NCBI RefSeq assembly: GCF_030463565.1
Contig: NC_134662.1
Span: 1,984,001 to 2,048,000 of the forward strand
Origin: Pelecanus crispus
Taxonomy: Eukaryota; Chordata; Aves; Pelecaniformes; Pelecanidae
DNA length: 64,000 bases
Direction of reading: 5' to 3'
Each line of letters starts with the position of its first letter. Positions within the stretch are counted from its first letter, which is position 1. Positions 22,940-52,100 of the stretch are shown here, in pieces. The position numbers and the translations under genes were made by a program. The notes under the pieces are model-generated. The model did no database searches and was not told where the DNA came from. It saw nothing but the letters and a program-made list of their open reading frames with translations.

Positions 22940-23523
22940 AATTACAAAACCAAAAACCCAACAACAAAAAAATTCCCTCCTGGGAACCAACGTCGGTGTA
23001 CGGTGGGAAAAGAAAAATCCGAGGGATCTGGTGGCGAAATCCAGCCCTGGGTGTGAGAAGGGGGAAAACTCCCCGGTGAGATTGAAAGGGAAAAACACAA
23101 CCCAAAAAAAAGGAATAACAACAGAAACCACAACCAAACAAGCTCAACGCAAAGACCGGCAACTTACCAAAAAGACGCCAGATTTTTTTTTTTGTGCCAA
23201 TTAACAACCTGCCTTAAAACGCGAATTTCTGGAGCAATGGTACTAGCTTCAAAACGATCGTTTCCTCCGAGCTCTCAATGGTGACTTGTGCCATATAAAA
23301 AAGCAATCACGAGGCCAAACCCTTACAATCGGCCCTCGTCCCAGCTGCCCCACAGGCTCCTTGCCAGCCTGGGGTGTCCTCGGGAGGAGCAGGAGGTGCC
23401 GCCGGGGACAGGGGAGGACTGGGAGAGGCTTGGGGATGGAGGGGAGGCAAGGTCCCCTCCTTCCCCCACCACTTGAGGAAAAAAAAAAAACAACCCTCCA
23501 AAACCAACCATCAACCAAAAAAA

Positions 23524-23530
23524 ACCAAAG
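23524..23530 (+). promoter_or_regulatory. miR-9 7-mer seed match
   Basis: ACCAAAG followed by G (7mer-m8 type), in an A-rich context. Confidence 0.45.
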
Positions 23531-23820
23531 GGACACTATTGAATTTATGCGGGTAAAATAGTACCATCTGTGTTCTAGCGCTATGGTTTCTTCGATTCAC
23601 TTTACTTTGAGAGCAATCTGTTGTGTAACAGGAAGGCACCTTGTTGAAAAGAAGGAAAAAAGGAAAAAAAAAAAGTGTATGTGTTCACCAAAAAAACCCA
23701 AAAAAGCACCCCAAAAAATGAGGAAAGAAAGGACAAAAGAATGAAAGAAAGAAAGAAAAATCCCCTGCACACGAAGCCCTGACCAGCCGCGGTCACCAGC
23801 GGGGTTAGAGGACGTCTTTA

Positions 23821-23828
23821 ACCAAAGA
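23821..23828 (+). promoter_or_regulatory. miR-9 8-mer seed match, extended
   Basis: TAACCAAAGA at 23819-23828 pairs with ten consecutive bases at the miR-9 5' end, the longest match in the window. Confidence 0.65.
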
Positions 23829-24373
23829 GCTCCTGGGGTAGGTGGGCGGTGGAGGGGTTGGGGGGTGTCAGACTGGACACGGTCACACCAAACTAAACCA
23901 ATTTATTGCTGGAAAGAGAGGGCGGGAGAGAGGGATGGAGAGAGGGAAGGAGCGGGAAGGGGCAGGTGCCGCAGCGTATTTTGCCAACCACAACCCAAAA
24001 ACTAATGGCAAAACGAATCTCATCCCCCCCCAGGACCCCGCTCCCCGCCACTGATTTTTTTTCCCCTAACGTTGTTTCTTCTTGTCTTGTCGTGATGTGG
24101 TGACGATGGTGGTGGATTCCTGAACCCCATCAAGTAGTATTCAAGGGCTGAAAAGCCAGGAAGGGGGCCTTGGTTTGGGAAGTGAAAAACACACAGAAAA
24201 AAAAAAAGGGAAAAAAAGGAAAAGAAAGAAAAAGAAAAAAAAAAAGAAAAGAAAAAAAAAAGAGTAAATGCCACAGGCCCTCAAGGATGCAAAGACATTT
24301 CTAGTGAGAACCCGAGAATAAAGGCTACCTCACTTGAGTTTTCAATTTTTGTGATTTGAAAATCACGTCTGAT

Positions 24374-24381
24374 ACCAAAGA
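24374..24381 (+). promoter_or_regulatory. miR-9 8-mer seed match
   Basis: ACCAAAGA inside GATACCAAAGA, an 11-mer that recurs at 25599 and 28087. Confidence 0.6.
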
Positions 24382-24583
24382 TTTTGTTGCCTTGTCTGGT
24401 CTGTGCTGGAAATGCCACTTTCCCTGCTCCCCGCGGCCGGGCCGGCCGAGAGCCCCCCGCCCTGGCCGAGAGCCCCTCACCGCCCCCAGCCCCCCCAGCC
24501 CCGTCGAGTCCCCAGAGAGCGAGGGCGAAGGCGAGCGAGCGACCCCGGGATGGCAGCGTGGTAGATGAGTGCCTTTTTCTTGT

Positions 24584-24590
24584 ACCAAAG
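24584..24590 (+). promoter_or_regulatory. miR-9 7-mer seed match
   Basis: ACCAAAG followed by G. A GTGCCTT word (miR-124 seed match) lies about 15 bases upstream at 24569. Confidence 0.45.
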
Positions 24591-25601
24591 GTGTGTGGCC
24601 ATTTCTTTGCTCCTCTGCTTTGATCCTAAAGACTCACTATTACCTCAGCTCTCCAAAGGGATGGATTCTGGCAACTCGTGTAGTCTTTGGGTGTTGGGAT
24701 GAAGGAAAGAAACCCAACCCTTGTCCTAATTGAAGGGAAAAGGTCCCCCCTTGCCGCCCACTGTGGGAAAGGTGCTGGTTTCCCAGCATGTCCCCCCCTC
24801 TCAGATGTCCCTGTGTCCCCCAACCTGGCGTGGTCCCCAGGGTCCCTCCATCCAGCCCCTCTTGCCTCAGGAGCGCTGACCTGGTGTCCAGGTCCCTTTT
24901 TGCAGTGCTCCCGGGGGAAGGCTTTGCTCCGCGTCCTTCGTCAGCCCAGCTCGGCACTGGGGCCCTACAGAAGCCCACGAGATGTAGGTGTGGGTGTCAT
25001 CACGGGGCGTTCCTTCCTCGCTCAGCTCGGACTTGGTTCCCCTGTCGGGTAGTGCAAGGCGGGTTCGTGGCATTTCTGTGTGGGCAGATGAAGGCAGGAG
25101 TGGTGGAAAGCCTCACCCTGGGCTTTCGTCAAACCCTTGCTTTAGGGAACGGTTTGGAGCTGTGAAACCTTTCAGCAGGAACCGTTTCCAAGTCCCCAAA
25201 GGGGCATTTTTGGCTTGTTGGAGGAGATGGGCACAGCCGGGTCCACTCCACCGCTCAGCTTTAGCAAAAGGCAATGGGAGGACCCGCTGGAGAAGGTCTC
25301 GGCAATCTCCAGAATGTCTAGTTTAGGGAAATCTTGGGTTGAATTGTACCTACTTGGTTCAGGCTCCGGCCGAGGCGGCTCCTTTTGAGTTGGACCAAAC
25401 TTGCCCAGGGCCAACCCCCCTGGGGACAACAAGCCCGGCCGGGACCCCTGCAGGGTCCTCCATCCCCTGGGCAACCTGGCAGAGCCGGTCAGAGCGTCCC
25501 CGTCCCACCGTTCCCCCTCCACACTATTGCCTTGGCCAGATCTTGCCCGACCCCGTGGCCATGCCACCCCGCTTCTACCTGATACCCACATGGCTTGTGA
25601 T

Positions 25602-25609
25602 ACCAAAGA
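25602..25609 (+). promoter_or_regulatory. miR-9 8-mer seed match
   Basis: ACCAAAGA inside the recurring 11-mer GATACCAAAGA. Confidence 0.6.
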
Positions 25610-25885
25610 CGTTCTCTATGCAGGAGAAAGCCTTCTTTTCCACCCAGCACAGACCTTACAAGCCTTTGACAATGTTCTCTGAAATACCTCAAAATATTTA
25701 ATGTATAGTTTATGTGATAAAAAAAAAATTACTTAGCTAGTTTTTGGAATTTGTGACTTGAAGCTTTATACTGTTAAATTATAATTTTGCAGAAGACGGC
25801 ATGTTCTTATTTCTTTGACGCGTTCAGTGGGAGACATATTGAATGTTAAGGAAATGAAAGATGGATAGTTTCACGATTAAAAAAA

Positions 25886-25917
<32 letters not shown>

Positions 25918-28089
25918 AAGATTAAAAAAAAGGACCCTTGGAGTTTACAGATTTCATATTTAAACAAGTCCTTTTAAAAAAAAAGAAAAAAAAGAAAAAC
26001 TAATAATGATGACGATACCTTTGCGTTCAGATGTGTTACTTTTCTCTGAGTCATGTCGTACAAGAGTATTTATTATATGTGTTCTGTGTTCAAATGTAAT
26101 TTAAAGAAGACAAAAAAAAAGACAAAAAAAAAAAAGACAAGATGAGAATTTGATTTATGCATGAAAAAAATATACTCTTTCTTGAAGTAATGTAATAATT
26201 ATTCGGGAGGGGTGGTCGGGTGGGAGCGGGAGGGGACAAACTGTGCTTTTTTTGTCCACGAGTTTTTGGTTGATGAGGACTTTTCTGCATGGATCATGTT
26301 TTTTTCCAACTCACGCAACCACAGGAGAGTCGTCATTTATCCCCTCGGTTTCTTCCTTCGCATCTTTTCTTCATTTCCTCACCCTGAAAATTGCATGGCA
26401 GCGATGCGGGGAGGCAGGGGCCTGCTCAGAGGACCCCCGGGGAGGACAGGGTGCACGACGTGGCCCCGTGCCCGGCAAGCAGGGTAAGGGTATCTGGGGC
26501 ACGAGACCCTGGCATGTGCGCCCACCCGTCCCACCTGCTGCCGTGGGGTCCAGCTCCTCGCCATGCTTTGGGTTTGGTTTTTTGGTTTGCGGTTTTTTTT
26601 TTTTTTGCTTTATCCAGCTCCATGGGTCAAATCCCAAGTGCAGACAAGAGGAGAGACAATCAGCCGCCATGACCTGAGCCAGCAAAGCCACGGGGCTCCG
26701 CGTGTGCTCTGAGACAAGGGAAATGCCGCCGAGCACCCCAAACCTCCCCCTGGGGGCTGAGACCTTTCCAGGTGATGCTCCCAAGTCCCTGTCCCTCGGG
26801 GCGACCTCACAGATGTGCCTCTGCCCTTGCCCTGCATGGAAGGAAGCGCTGAAGATGGTGCTGCATCAACGCCCAACCGGACCCAGGGATGGACTGGAGT
26901 GACCCGTTTCTGAGGTCTTTCTCCCCAGGGATGTGGTTTGGGTCAGAGGCACCACCCAGCACACAGTGCCTGCCCCTGCCAGGCTTTCCTGTGCCACCCA
27001 GCCCGGCTCTCACCCTGCACGGAGACACCCGCTCTGGTTGAAGGGGTGAGAGGAAGAAGAAGAATCCAGCCAGTGGAAGAGGCCCCGGAGGACCCCGGCC
27101 ACCAGCAGGTCTCAGGGGACTTTGGAAAGTCTCCCTGCATGCCCTAGCCAGCCAGGGAGCTTTCTGCAAATGCCCAGAGAGCTCCCCCGAACAGGGCTGC
27201 ATCCCCTGCTCCTTCCTCCCCCTGCTCCTCCTCCTCTCCTTGCTTACAGGCAGGGGGAGAGTAGCAGCAAGGGATCACATCTTTGGAGGTCAGGAAGGTG
27301 ATGGGGGCCTGGAGGAGGCAGTGGTACCTAATTCTTTCTGTTTCCCCACCATTACCAGAGCATTTACCTTAAAATGCTGATTCCTCAGCCTTGTCCAGCC
27401 TTTCACCACTCCATCCTTCACCTCTGTCACCAGAGGTGGCCCCAAAGCTCAGCCCACTGCGAGGAAAGAGATCTCAGCTTCTTTGGGCCCCACCGGAGTG
27501 GCCCCCAAAAGCAAAGTAGGGTTTGGTTTTTTTTTAATCTGCATCTCTTGTCTAATGCAGTGTCCCTGCAGCCTTCCCCGCCTTCATGGCCAGCACCGAG
27601 ATGCTCAGTACCAGGTGGTGGTGGGAGACATGGGACCCACTGACCGAGGACCTGGGGTTTAGGAAGGAAGAGATGGTGTTTATTCCAGCAGCACCATTCA
27701 TCTACTAACCAACCTTCCTGTCCTCCAGGGAGCTCTGCATCCCCCCCTTGTCCCATTTCCTCCTACAAGACCTTTTCCACCATGAGAAGCTTTGGTGCTT
27801 GGAGGCCAAGACCTCATGTCCAACCACAAGAAGGTCTCACCAGGCTTGGATGCAACCCAGTCACAAGTCGTCGGGCCTTATAGAGACCAGCTGGTTTCCA
27901 TCACGGGGCATGAACCGAGTGGCTTGGGAAACCCCGGAGAAGCCAAGAGCTGAGCGCTCTCCCCTGTCCTTTAGCCCACCAGGACTTGCTGGATCAACCG
28001 TGGGCAGGCTGAGCCCTGCCCCATGCCAGATCTGGCCGTGCCTGCTGCCCACATCAACCAAAATGCCTTGAGGAGCAACTTGCCACGAT

Positions 28090-28097
28090 ACCAAAGA
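28090..28097 (+). promoter_or_regulatory. miR-9 8-mer seed match, most distal
   Basis: ACCAAAGA inside the third copy of GATACCAAAGA. Its position supports a 3' UTR that extends past 28 kb. Confidence 0.55.
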
Positions 28098-29636
28098 TTT
28101 TTTTTCTTTTCCCTGCAGGTAATGACAATCTGAGCTCTGTCCTAAAGACAATTCTCTCAATGAGGGTTGCCCTCGAAGGGCATTTTTGTGCTGTGGGAGC
28201 AGGAGCAAAACCAGGACCCCAGGGGCAACCTCTGAGGGTGATGGAGAGCAGACTGTCGGAGGGTGAGGAAGAGGAGGGGACCCAGGATCTCCCACTGAGA
28301 CCTGCTGGTTCCGGCTGGCCACCATCTCCTACTTCAGTTGTGGAAGTTTGCAGGGATTTGGGTCATTTCATTACCTGTGATGCTCCCCAGGCACTCCGGT
28401 TCCAGCTTGGGTGGAAGTTTTCCATGGATGGCTTTTGTGCTTTGAAGACCCACCACTGGCAGCGGGGCAGTGCTGTCCCGTCCCAGCGGGTGAGCAGGAG
28501 GAGCATGGGCTCCCCGAGGTGCCCGGCTGGGTTTTAGCCATTGTCATTCCATTATGGCGTAGTCAGAGCTGAGCTTTTCCTGCCCTAAGGACGGCTCCAC
28601 TGACAGGACATCAGCACAGAGCAGGCCAGGAGCTGGTGTTTCTCCATGCCGAGAAACGGCTTTGCCAAAAAAAAAAAAATCACCACTCATCCCTTTGCCT
28701 GAGCGTCTGAAGTCTGGGTGGGGAAGATGATCAGCTCCTCGTTACCTCTCTCCCGAACCCGCTTTGGGCATCGTGAAGATGCCGCTGGGTGGGGTTGGCT
28801 GCCGGCACCGCGCCAGCACCGCGCCGGCATGCTGCGTGTCCCCGGCACTGAATTGGCTCCTTTTCCCTTGTCTCAGAGGACACCCGCGACCGAGGCAGCG
28901 CTGGCAGCCGGCGATGGGGCTGGACCTGCAGACGCTGCCGCGCAGAACCCGGTTCCTCTTGTGTCTTTCTTTCTTTGGGGCTTTTAAAGAGAGGAAGTTA
29001 AAAATGCAAAGAACAAAATTAAGGGTTTTTCTCTTGTTTGTTTTTTTTTTTTTTTTCTTTTTCCCCTTAAAATTCTAAAGGAACAAAAGAAGTCAGACAG
29101 AATTAATCCCAGCCAGGAAGAACCCGCAGCCTCGGGTTTGCCAGTCCAGCCTCCTCCAGAAAACATTGATCATTTTTCTGTATAGCAATAGGCAACGCTC
29201 GCCCTTGTCCCGCACGGTCCGAGGGCTGCATCTCTGAGTTTTTAAATGACTTTTTCCTTAATTAAATTGATTTTTTTTTTTCTGCTGCTTCATTGTTACT
29301 CTCATGGGATAGGTTTTACTCTACAGCGAAATGCAATTGTTACTCCTCTGTGTCTTGCAACTATATTTGTTTAAGCTATTTACAAACGTTAAAAAAGAAA
29401 AAAAAAAAAAAAAAAAGAGTCTTATGTGTCAGGCACTTTATCCAAACTGTGCTGTGTGCTCTGGAGTTTGTTCCTTGTTCTTTGCAATGACTCATGCAGG
29501 GGAGGTTACCAGGAAACTTAACTCCAGCCTGTCAACAGGTTTTAAAAGAGAAAAAAAAAAAAAAAAAATTAATCTCTATTTGTTCATCCTCTACTGGTCA
29601 TGACTGTGTTGTATTTCTGCAGCTTTCTGTTTCTTC

Positions 29637-29642
29637 AATAAA
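29637..29642 (+). terminator. ONECUT3: Poly(A) signal, probable distal end of ONECUT3
   Basis: AATAAA follows a T-rich stretch, and a GT-rich element (GGCGTGCGTG) lies about 25 bases downstream. This is the expected arrangement of a vertebrate cleavage site near 29660. Confidence 0.6.
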
Positions 29643-29660
29643 TTATTTTCTAGTCATTCA

Positions 29661-31400
29661 CCCTGGCGTGCGTGATTCCCTGCTGATGCAGCTCCGCTGC
29701 CCCAGGAGCTGCTCGGGCAGGAGGAGGGCTGCTGGGAGGAGTAGCCCCATTTTAGCCATCTCAGCCCCTCTCCCTAGACCTGGCCTGAGAGCACCAGCGG
29801 CTGGGTTTGGGGATCATGCCCAGGCAGCTGGGAAGGGTTTCCCCCCCCCCAGTTTTCCAGCTGGTACGTGCAGGGGTAAGAGCTTTCCCAGAGGAAGCCT
29901 CAGATACTTTATTTCTTGGCACCACCCAGCATCCTTCTGGCCAGAGCCCAAAGAAAACGCTTTAATTCTCACAAACTCAGCGCAGATGAGGCCAAAGCAC
30001 TTGTTAAACAAACCCATCAAGTTGTGTGTGCTGCAGGCAGGTACCAGCCCCCATGGCTGATTTAATTATTTATCTTTTTACCTGAATATCTTGTCCTACT
30101 GTGAATTTTGCCATGGTACAAGTGCTGGCGGGTGGCAAAGAGCTGGTGGCGCACACCGAGGGACCACAGGACCTTTCTGTGCATTTTTCGCCCTCGGTGG
30201 CATAGCAGAGATTTACAGGAGAGGAGAGAAAAGCTAAAGTCCTTTTAATTAAAAAATAAAAACAATAAAAAGGGTGATCCGGTCACCAGTCAGTTGTTCA
30301 CACACAACGTTGCCAGCAGCCGCTGCTGACGTCCCCAAAGCACGGCTCTGCAGGACGCATGCTCCCGTGCCCGCTGGGCAGAGCTGATGCACATCACCCT
30401 GACGCTTTGCCCTCCCCCCCCGAAAAAAAGTACTTTTCAGGGCTTTGCAGCAAACAGCCTGTGGCCACAAGCTGTCCCCAAAAATGGGGACATAGGTCCT
30501 GGGGGAGTGGGAGATGGCTGCTGGGGAGATGGGGCACAGCTCGTAGCAGACACCACGGCCGTGTGCACCTCATGCGGGGATGGCAAAGACAAGGAGGTGG
30601 GGAGCGATGAGGAGAGGCTGCAAGAAGCCAGGCTGGAGAAACACCTGCAGGTAATCAACCATACATAGGTCCTCCTCCAGAAAATAGGGGGCATTTCAAA
30701 ATTATGCTGCTCGTATCCAATCTGTTGAGTCAATGCATGTGAAAGCCACGGGGGCCAGATCCAGCCCTGCGTGGCAAGGGCAGCTGGCTCTGCCCCGCGC
30801 TCCTTGCGGTCATGGGAAAACAAGACGAGGGTCTTCATGCAGCCGCTGCAGCTCAGCCCCCGGCGTGGGTGGGAGCGAGCAGGGGCGAAGGGCTGCACCC
30901 ACCACCCAGCCCCACTGCTGGTCTTGCATCAGGGCTTTGCATTAATTCAGAGGAGGAATAACGAGCCTGGGGCAGCAGAGTTGCTGTTTGTGGGTCCAGC
31001 CTGGAGCAGGATCAGCTTTGGGCAGGAGGAAGCCCCAGCTCTGAGGGGGCTCAGCAGAGGGAAGGGGCTGGGGTGCCAGCCAGGGAGCTGTGGGGTGAGG
31101 GCCAAGCGTGGCAGCAGAGGTTGGTGGTTTTCACAGCTTTACAGGCTCCTGCAAAGCCCGTGAACACGCCGCGTGGGGGAGATGGAGCTGCTGGCAGGAT
31201 ACGTCCCAGGGCTCAGGGCCCAGAGCAGCAGCACACGAGGTGGGGCCGGCCCCTCCGCAGCCATGGGAGCTGCCCACGCTTCAAACCCATCCAAATAAGA
31301 TTAATAAAATGCCCTTAAAAGGAGGGAGCCAGCCAGTTCTGTGCCTTGACAGCACCTCCCCTGTCCCAGCATGGTGGGAGGTTGGTGCCGGCCAGGGCAG
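29661..31400. other. Intergenic / convergent 3' ends of ONECUT3 and ATP8B3
   Basis: No coding exon was recognised. ATP8B3 3' UTR must run into this interval on the - strand. No clean reverse-strand AATAAA was found; weak ATTAAA-type words lie near 30243 and 30061. A + strand AATAAA at 31304 could be a cryptic ONECUT3 end. Confidence 0.4.
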
Positions 31401-48286
<16,886 letters not shown>

Positions 48287-49073
48287 GCTGGCGCTGCTAC
48301 CAGGATCTAGGAACGAGGACAACCAAAGATATTTGCAACACTGAGCAATGGCAGCACGATCCCTCCGGGATGCTCCAACATCCCAAAGCCAGGCCCTCCA
48401 CCTCTCCAGGGCAGGACATCACACAGAGGGGACACTCTGCTGGGCACAGCTGGGGATGAGTATCTTTCCTGGAGCCGCAAACTAACGTAGACCTTTTTAC
48501 TACCCTGGAGATGTAAAACCCCATTTTGACACGCAGTCCTCTGTAGCCATCTAAATGTCACAGATCAGTATCATCAGGCTGAATATTTGTCATCAGAAAA
48601 TGTCTTTCTCCCTTTGACGCCTGATGTCCTTTGCCCTGCCTTTTGCATGACCAGCCACAGCTCAGATCTGCATTGAAATCCACTTCACCCTGGCATTTTT
48701 TTTTTTCCCCCAACAGTCACAGATTTGCCCTTCATGGGTGCCTTATGCTTACTCAGACCTTGCATGGGCATTGGCACTGAGGGTTGCCTGGATAGACCCC
48801 TGCCTTCTCAGTGTCATCAGGGATGCTCGATGGCTTTGGCATGGGTCATCTTTCAGACCCACTGCCACCCAGTCCCGGCTTCCCATGACAACTCAAAGAC
48901 ATTTTTCCTCTCTGAGGAAGTTATGGGAAATCAGTTGAAGTCATCAGCGAGGAAGAGAATCTCTCCCTGTCCTGCCATCGCACCTGAGCATCCGTCATGC
49001 CTAGAGAACAGCTACCTTCATCAATGACAAGATTTTCCTTACGCTCAGTAGCTCAGTGACCTTCCCTGCAGGG
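48287..49073. other. Upstream flank of ATP8B3, no gene seen
   Basis: A 5' UTR exon or promoter of ATP8B3 may lie here or further right, but no CpG-rich promoter is evident. No other gene was recognised. Confidence 0.35.
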
Positions 49074-49172
49074 ATGTTAGGGAAGATTAATTAATGTTTG
49101 TGAAGCGCTTTGTGATCCTTACATGAAAGGAGTCAGTGAGGTATAAAGCATTAATTACCTTATTATTATATA
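49074..49172 (+). repeat. Ancient amniote SINE/LINE tail fragment
   Basis: GATTAATTAATGTTTGTGAA, then GCGCTTTGTGATCCTTACAT, then TATAAAGCATTAATTACC and a TTATTATTAT end. This matches a widespread old amniote repeat tail (AATGTTTGTAAAGCGCTTTG ... TATTATTAT), which is abundant in turtles and which I associate with CORE-SINE/L3-type elements. The exact family needs a repeat-library search. Confidence 0.6.
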
Positions 49173-52100
49173 ATCCCACACAGAAGTCTGTCCCTGCCAT
49201 TATTTTTTATCTGACTCCTTTGATCACTTCTTTTTTCCATTCTTTCACCGAAGTCTCTACTTGTCTCCATATTGCTTCTCATGGTACAAGGCAAATTTGA
49301 TATTGGTTTGCCCCAACGCACCATTTGCTGCCCTGGGATGCCACCAGCTGTGCCAGAGCTGTCACCTCATCCCGGGTCAAAGAGGCTCTGAACAGCAACA
49401 TGGGCAGCACCTCGGCCCCTGCATCCAAAAAAAAAAAGCTTTGATCCACAACATCATCCTTCTTTACCACAAAAGACTCGGCATTTGTCACTGTACTTGG
49501 ATCCTAAATGACACCCATGAACTCAGCACATTTGGGGCCCATCCGTATTTTCACGGCATGGCTGAAAAGGAAGGAAGGGTTGCAGGGAGCTGCTGTGCGT
49601 GGTGGGACACTCGTGCAACATCCCATGGCTCCAGCTACTATTTGTCCCACAGATAAGAGGGAGCAGGAAGAGCAGGGATACCTGGAGGGATGAGATTTCT
49701 TCCATACCCAGCTGCACAGAAGCCTCTTGGTGCCCAGACTGGCTGTTCCCACTGTATTTGGGCAAAATACGGTGACAAAGGGTTCGACACAGAGAAATGC
49801 AAGTCTCCCATCTTCCTCCCTGCTGTGATCTTACTCATGTCCTTGGTCCAGTGAAGCTGTCAGCTTGGGACATCTTTCCCTGCAGACAGCCAATTCTGGG
49901 CTGCGTCTGGTTGCAGAGAGACAAGGCGGGGGACACCAAACTGCCCTCCATCTCCTGCTCCTGGCAGGCGTGGTTCCCTGCCTCCTCCTAACAGAGGGGT
50001 GGGCTCCCCCGACCACGCAGGGGTACTCCTCCTCATGCGCCATAAACAGGCCAAGGGATATGGGCTAAAGGAGGTACCTGCACCGTGGAGAACATCCAAC
50101 AGAAGACAAGATGAACCTCGGGGCATCCAGAACAGGGAAAACTGAGCCACCTGCTCACATCGCTCTAAAGCAGCCAGCGTCCCTTGGCTTGTACTGGTGG
50201 AGGTAACCATCCCTGCCGCGACTCCATCCCCAACACTGGGCACAGCAAGGTGCCCAACCATCCTGCAGTCCCCCAACCATGGGCAAGCAGAGCAGAGCCA
50301 GGGATGGCAGCCAGGGTCAACCCTGAGCCCAGATCTCCAGTCAAGCTTGCGATGATGAGTTTGGTCCAGATTCAAGTCAGGAAGTCAACACACAGGTCAA
50401 CGTCAGGTGTGGTGACAAAAGCCAAGGTGAGGCATAGCCCTCCTTGCTATGGGCAGGCCGGTTGGGACAAGACAGCTCCAAGGCCAAGCCAGAAAGTGAG
50501 TCCATGGGTGGAGGGCTGGGTCCATGGCCAGGCACAGGCATATAGCCTGGCTGGAGACAGACTCACCTACAGTAAAGCTTAGGCTAGGACTAAGCCCCAG
50601 GGCTGAGCTTAAACAGAGTCCCATGTCCATGGGTGGGTGTGGGAGAGGTCCCAGGTGAGGCTGCTTGGGGCCATTAGTGCCTGTTAGTGCCCTCGGGACC
50701 CTGACCTATTGCTCAAAGCATCTTCTGACCTTGCTCCTTGCCCCAGGGCATCAATACTAAAGCTGAGGCCGGCAGTGATATGTGCCAAGATGTTTGCTTG
50801 AGCTCACTGCTTCCAAACCAGCAAACGGTGCGATCGTTTTAATCAAAGGATCTAAACCTGCCCTGCGTCTCCCTGAGATACATTGGAAGGCCTTAGTTTT
50901 GTCTGTGGCCATCCTTTCAGAAGGTCCCTCTGGCCTGAAGGTGAGTATCCATGATGTCCCCGCTGTGCTTGGCGGCTCTGAGCCCCCTTGCACCCAGCAG
51001 CGATTGCCATCCCCCCCTCCACGTGCCACTCATCTGCTCCGAAGCACCCCTGTTCCCGGGCGATGCCAGACAAAAGCGCAGCTAATGAAGCACCTGCACT
51101 TGGCAGATGCGGGACCCTCCATGGAGCCGAGCACCGTGCAAAGGCAGCCGGGAAAACAGCCCCTTGCCAGAGCCCAGGAGCACAGGGAAAGGGGAAAAAA
51201 ATGAAAAAAAAAAAACAAAAAAAAGAGTGATTCAAAGCACTGGAGAAATACTTCCAAGGGGGTATCTAAGAAACCTCAGTTCCAAGAAACCTCTCTAAAA
51301 ACCTCACTCATCACCTCAATAATTAGAAATCAAAAATTGCACTTTGGGTAGGCGGGAACAGGCTGGAAGCGGGTGCCAGGGTGCCCTGCCAGCCCCAGCT
51401 GCACGGGCGGGCGGCCAAACCCCGCGCCGGCCCCAGCCCAGAGCTTCCCGGGGCCAGCGAGGGCCAGCGACGGCCAAAGGCACAAGACATCCTCTGAGTG
51501 CTGCTCCACACCTCACCTAGACCGACGGTGATTTATTAACCCACGGGATGTTCCTCCAGCTCAGTGCCTGGCATGAACCAGCCGGTCCACCCGGCCCGGC
51601 GGGGAGCGTCCCGTCCGCTGCTCCCTGAGGTCTCCAGCTGTAAAGCAGCGACGCGGTGCTGCTGGGTGCTAACAAGACCGAAAGTGGGGCTTTTTCACCC
51701 AAAACCCATAGTTTTAAGCTAGCGGGGGTTTGCATGGCTGAACACAGATAAACCAGTTTTAAGCAGGAACGGGCACCGTGCCACAAGGGTTTGGCCTGGG
51801 TTAGTAAAACACGCAGAGATTTATGTCACTCGCTGATCCGGCCCGCTGCCGCGGGGTTTCTGTGGCGGTTTTGTTTCTGAAATCTCCGGATAAATGTTGA
51901 GTCGTTGCTCCGTACAGGAATTAGTGAGAGACGTGCTGGGCTCCCTGGGAGCACCCAGCAGACCCAGCACAGCCAGCGCTCATGGCTGGGGGTTTCTGGT
52001 TCCCTTTCTGCCCTTCCCGTTCCATCCCAGACAAAAAAAAAAAAAGCTGGGGTGGGGGGGGGATGGGACCAGCCTGGCCCCTGCCCCATCCCCTGCCTGG

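Larger units (their letters stand above)
21665..29660 (+). other. ONECUT3: ONECUT3 3' untranslated region (probable extent)
   Basis: About 8 kb without a supported coding sequence follow the ONECUT3 stop. I read it as one long 3' UTR for three reasons: AT- and A-rich non-repetitive tracts typical of long UTRs (22680-24400, 25680-26200, 29000-29640), seven miR-9 seed matches up to 28097, and a strong AATAAA at 29637-29642 followed by a GT-rich stretch. An earlier AATAAA at 24316-24321 could give a shorter form. A (GA)n run lies at 25885-25925. Long 3' UTRs are known in this family, notably ONECUT2. The distal end is inferred. Confidence 0.6.
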
